From: Paludibacteraceae bacterium
GTDB taxonomy: Bacteria > Bacteroidota > Bacteroidia > Bacteroidales > Paludibacteraceae
Length of the DNA: 64,000 bases
Direction: 5' to 3'
Assembly (NCBI GenBank): GCA_024401455.1
Contig: JAKSLA010000003.1
Coordinates: 35,830 to 99,829, forward strand
Shown here: piece by piece, positions 61,893 through 64,000 of the stretch
Position numbering within the stretch: position 1 is the first letter of the stretch
How the letters are laid out: every line of letters begins with the position of its first letter
Position numbers and translations under genes: made by a program
The notes under the pieces: generated by a model
What the model saw: the letters and a program-made list of their open reading frames with translations, nothing else
Database searches by the model: none
Told to the model about the DNA's origin: nothing

Positions 61893-63356
61893 ATGAAGAA
61901 GAAGTTTTTACTTTTTGGATTCGCTCTTACATCAGTGTTAGGAGCATCTGCACAAACATGTGAGGTTCTTGATGCAACTATCGAGCCAGGTGGAAAAGGT
62001 ACTATTACGGTTAAGTTCGATGCTGATGTTGAATGGGATGGAATTGAAACTATCGGTGTCAATTTTAAATTGCCTGAAGGCGTTTCTCTTGGTGATTGGA
62101 ATGATGCCAATTGGGGTGGTGTAATTGATGGAGCAGCAGTTCCTTCTGGAAATCAAATTTGGCTAAACAATGAAGGTTTCTGTACTTTGGGAGTTATGGA
62201 CTATCAGGTTTCTTTTGAGAATGGTAATGAAGTTACAATGACATTCCCTATCGTTGCGTCTGCAGAAGTTGAGGAAGATGATTATTCTTTGGCAGGTACA
62301 GAAGGTTCAATGGTAATTGGTGATCAACTTTTTATTGAAGATGATAATTTGGTAAATGGTACTTTGACAGTAGGTGCCCCTACAACTTACGATGCAATCG
62401 TATATACTGCAACAGGTGTATCTCCTATGCAATTCTCAAACGCTGCACTAGTTGAAGCTTATGTAGCAGCTCATCCAAATGAAATTGTAGAGTTTGCATC
62501 TGCACCTGCTGCGTTTGCTGAGGTTTACAACGTAGTTGTTGCTGGAGCAGCTAAGTCAATCATTTTGGATAGCAGATTCGCTTATGCTTATGCTGGAGAG
62601 GCTTTCGATGCAGAAAGTGTTTCTTTTGATTACTACATTGGCACTTTTGCTTCTAAGACAGGAGGTTGGAACTCATTGGCAATTCCTTTCACAGGAGAAC
62701 CAGCAGATGCTAAGCCATTCACAACTGCTGATATGACTTCTGGTGAGTATTGGGCTAAGGTATTTACAGGTTCTAATTCAGAGGGTCTTGTATTCGAGAA
62801 TTTGGATGCCGCTCAATTCGAGGCTAACAAGTCTTATCTCGTAGCATTCCCAGGTTCTGATTACGGTGTTAACGAGTTCGCATCATCTTCAATCACTATC
62901 TCTGCTGCTAATACTAAGGTTTACCCTGCTTATTCTGAAAAGACTCCAGGTTCTCCTTATTCAATGTCAACGGTTTATGCAGGTTCTACTCCAGCTAAGG
63001 CTTATGTTCTCAACCCTGCAGGTACGATGTTCGAACTTAAGGAAACTGCTGAACCAGCTGCTCCTTTCACAGCATTCGCTTCTGCTGAGTCAGGTGCTCC
63101 AGTACTTCGTTCTCTTGCTATCCTCGATGCTAACCAAGGCATCACATCTGCTGCTGACGCTGCTGTAGCATCAACAACAGTTTACGGCGAGGACGGCGAG
63201 ATCGTTATCATCGCTTCTGAGGCTGGTGTTGCTTCTATCGTTAACATGAACGGTCAAGTAGTTAAGGCTAATGTAGCATACAACGAGGGTGAGACTCGCG
63301 TTGCTATCGCTGCTGGTGCTTACGTAGTAGCTGGTCAAGTTGTTATCGTAAAGTAA
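61893..63356 (+). CDS. Exported protein with cohesin-like start and T9SS-like C-terminus
   Basis: 487 residues. Signal peptide ends GASAQ. Residues ~22-165 are a beta sandwich with GGKGTITVKFDADVEWDGIE and FKLPEGVSLGDW, resembling cohesin-like domains found beside dockerin-like proteins in this phylum (moderate). A middle region of unknown type follows. The last ~75 residues (VYGEDGEIVIIASEAG, SIVNMNGQVVKANV, GAYVVAGQVVIVK) have the layout of type IX secretion C-terminal domains. No promoter is seen after the hairpin at 61816, so it may be cotranscribed with the BspA-like gene. Codon choice becomes very regular in the last third. Confidence 0.85.
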   Translation: MKKKFLLFGFALTSVLGASAQTCEVLDATIEPGGKGTITVKFDADVEWDGIETIGVNFKLPEGVSLGDWNDANWGGVIDGAAVPSGNQIWLNNEGFCTLGVMDYQVSFENGNEVTMTFPIVASAEVEEDDYSLAGTEGSMVIGDQLFIEDDNLVNGTLTVGAPTTYDAIVYTATGVSPMQFSNAALVEAYVAAHPNEIVEFASAPAAFAEVYNVVVAGAAKSIILDSRFAYAYAGEAFDAESVSFDYYIGTFASKTGGWNSLAIPFTGEPADAKPFTTADMTSGEYWAKVFTGSNSEGLVFENLDAAQFEANKSYLVAFPGSDYGVNEFASSSITISAANTKVYPAYSEKTPGSPYSMSTVYAGSTPAKAYVLNPAGTMFELKETAEPAAPFTAFASAESGAPVLRSLAILDANQGITSAADAAVASTTVYGEDGEIVIIASEAGVASIVNMNGQVVKANVAYNEGETRVAIAAGAYVVAGQVVIVK

Positions 63357-63415
63357 GACAAGACTTACCAAGTCTTTCAAAACGTATAAAGGCGTTCTAA
63401 ATGACGCCAATACGG

Positions 63416-63445
63416 AGGCGGGTCGCAAGACCCGCCTTTTTTTTT
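63416..63445 (+). terminator. Terminator after the T9SS-like protein gene
   Basis: AGGCGGGTC / GACCCGCCT stem of 9 bp, GCAA tetraloop, nine T. A smaller GGCGTT / (A)ACGCC hairpin lies just before it at about 63391-63408. Confidence 0.93.
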
Positions 63446-63446
63446 G

Positions 63447-63928
63447 CCCGTAGGGGCGGTGCCTTGTGCCCGCCCTGGGGCCTTGTGCCCGCCCTGTCGT
63501 GATGATTGGGCACCCACAAGGGATGCCCGTACACGGGTCCGAGGATTTCCGCATTGTCCGATTGGCGTTGCGTTCCCACGGTTGTATTTGTCCTTGGTGA
63601 TGTATGCTCCGTCCGTTTGGGGGTGCGTGTAGGGGCGGTGCCTTGTGCCCGCCCCGGTGATGGGCGCATCGTGGGTGGGTTGCCCGCCCCGGTGCCATGT
63701 GCCCGCCCGGGTGCCGTGATGATTGGGCACCCACAAGGGATGCCCGTACACAGGTCCGAGGATTTCCGCATTGTCCGATTGGCGTTTCGTTCCCACGGTT
63801 GTGTTTGTCCCTGGTGATGTATGCTCCGTCCGTTTTGGGGTGCGTGTAGGGGCGGTGCCTTGTGCCCGCCCAGGTGTTGTTCGTGCCGTGCACCCCCAAG
63901 GTGAAAATACGATAATCAATAAATGAAT
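63447..63928. repeat. GC-rich extragenic repeat region (second cluster)
   Basis: Contains the CGTAGGGGCGGTGCCTTGTG module at about 63449, 63628 and 63845, and two copies of the GGGCACCCACAAGGGATGCC ... CCGATTGGCGTT unit at about 63508 and 63727. They match the cluster at 52988-53505 with small differences (GAGGATTTCC instead of GACGATTTTC). No gene. Confidence 0.8.
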
Positions 63929-63954
63929 AAAAAAGGGTGGCCTTCTTGCCACCC
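63929..63954 (-). terminator. Terminator of the fourth Rpn locus
   Basis: GGGTGGC / GCCACCC stem of 7 bp followed by a T-run in the minus direction, 5 nt past the partial gene's stop. Confidence 0.85.
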
Positions 63955-63959
63955 TAAAA

Positions 63960-64000
63960 TCACATTAATTTTTCAATCTCCTCTTTGCTAAGCCCCGAAT
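63960..64000 (-). CDS. 3' end of a fourth Rpn-type gene or cassette (cut by window edge)
   Basis: The 12 visible codons read SGLSKEEIEKLM then TGA, the same ending as locus 3 cassette 1 (TGLSKEEIEKLM). Everything else lies beyond base 64000, so I cannot say whether it is a full nuclease or another cassette. Confidence 0.7.
   Translation of the reverse strand, partial: SGLSKEEIEKLM

Noticed and set aside
63171-63952. Several 100-240 residue ORFs on both strands at the window's end
   Set aside because: Same repeat modules read in different frames; one runs antisense into the T9SS-like gene. No coding character.
1-64000. tRNA or rRNA genes
   Set aside because: Scanning for T-loop-like GGTTCGAATCC patterns and cloverleaf arms by eye found none; a tRNAscan run would be decisive.

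Overview
The window is a stretch of Bacteroidales chromosome (Bacteroides/Prevotella-like; I do not assign a genus). The evidence is: repeated promoters of the Bacteroidota type (TTTG, 19-20 bp, TAnnTTTG); many lipoproteins and beta-barrel proteins; BspA-type leucine-rich repeats and a C-terminus resembling type IX secretion signals; a periplasmic PpiC/OstA cluster; and several PD-(D/E)XK 'Rpn/putative transposase' genes. I see no tRNA, rRNA, CRISPR array or complete insertion sequence.

Layout. 1-6.1 kb: 3' end of leuS, rplS, an APC amino-acid permease, a lipoprotein and a secreted alpha/beta hydrolase. 6.2-12.1 kb: an outer-membrane biogenesis operon (two parvulin-type isomerases flanking a chaperone-like lipoprotein, then an OstA/LptA-like protein). 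12.4-16.8 kb: an AT-rich insert with a helicase IV-like SF1 helicase, then a cysteine-laddered LRR protein. 16.8-21.2 kb (minus): rnr, a lipoprotein and a PAP2 phosphatase. 21.3-25.4 kb: LD-carboxypeptidase, radA and an unknown exported protein. 25.7-27.1 kb: Rpn locus 1. 27.2-36.0 kb: a Pif1-like helicase with HRDC and HTH domains, a TPM protein, prmA, two genes sharing a duplicated leader and signal peptide, and a FadL-like porin. 36.8-39.5 kb: a lipoprotein and Rpn locus 2 (tandem pair). 39.6-44.9 kb (minus): acyl-CoA dehydrogenase/etfA/etfB, marC and an MBL hydrolase. 45.1-52.5 kb: a beta-prism-like lipoprotein, a ferredoxin/aldo-keto reductase/DUF1893 operon, a lone phosphoribosyltransferase-like protein, an ECF S-component-like protein and tatAC. 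52.5-56.6 kb: palindromes, a 37-codon gene, GC-rich extragenic repeats, a MATE exporter and Rpn locus 3. 56.8-63.4 kb: a 1610-residue BspA-like protein with a dockerin-like tail, and an exported partner with a possible cohesin-like start and T9SS-like end. 63.4-64.0 kb: the extragenic repeats again, then the tail of a fourth Rpn locus.

The strongest candidate for an under-described system is the Rpn set. Every locus has its C-terminal part duplicated or altered. Locus 1 is a full gene plus one free-standing C-terminal cassette. Locus 3 is a full gene plus two cassettes whose central helical segments differ. Locus 2 is two full genes whose first ~740 bp look identical while the C-termini differ and carry a changed number of four-residue repeats. 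Rpn proteins are known as genes-within-genes toxin-antitoxin systems in which a separately translated C-terminal domain (RpnS) blocks the full-length nuclease (RpnL) and varies in four-residue repeats. Here that C-terminal part seems to have been copied out into separate genes. All activity statements for these loci are inference.
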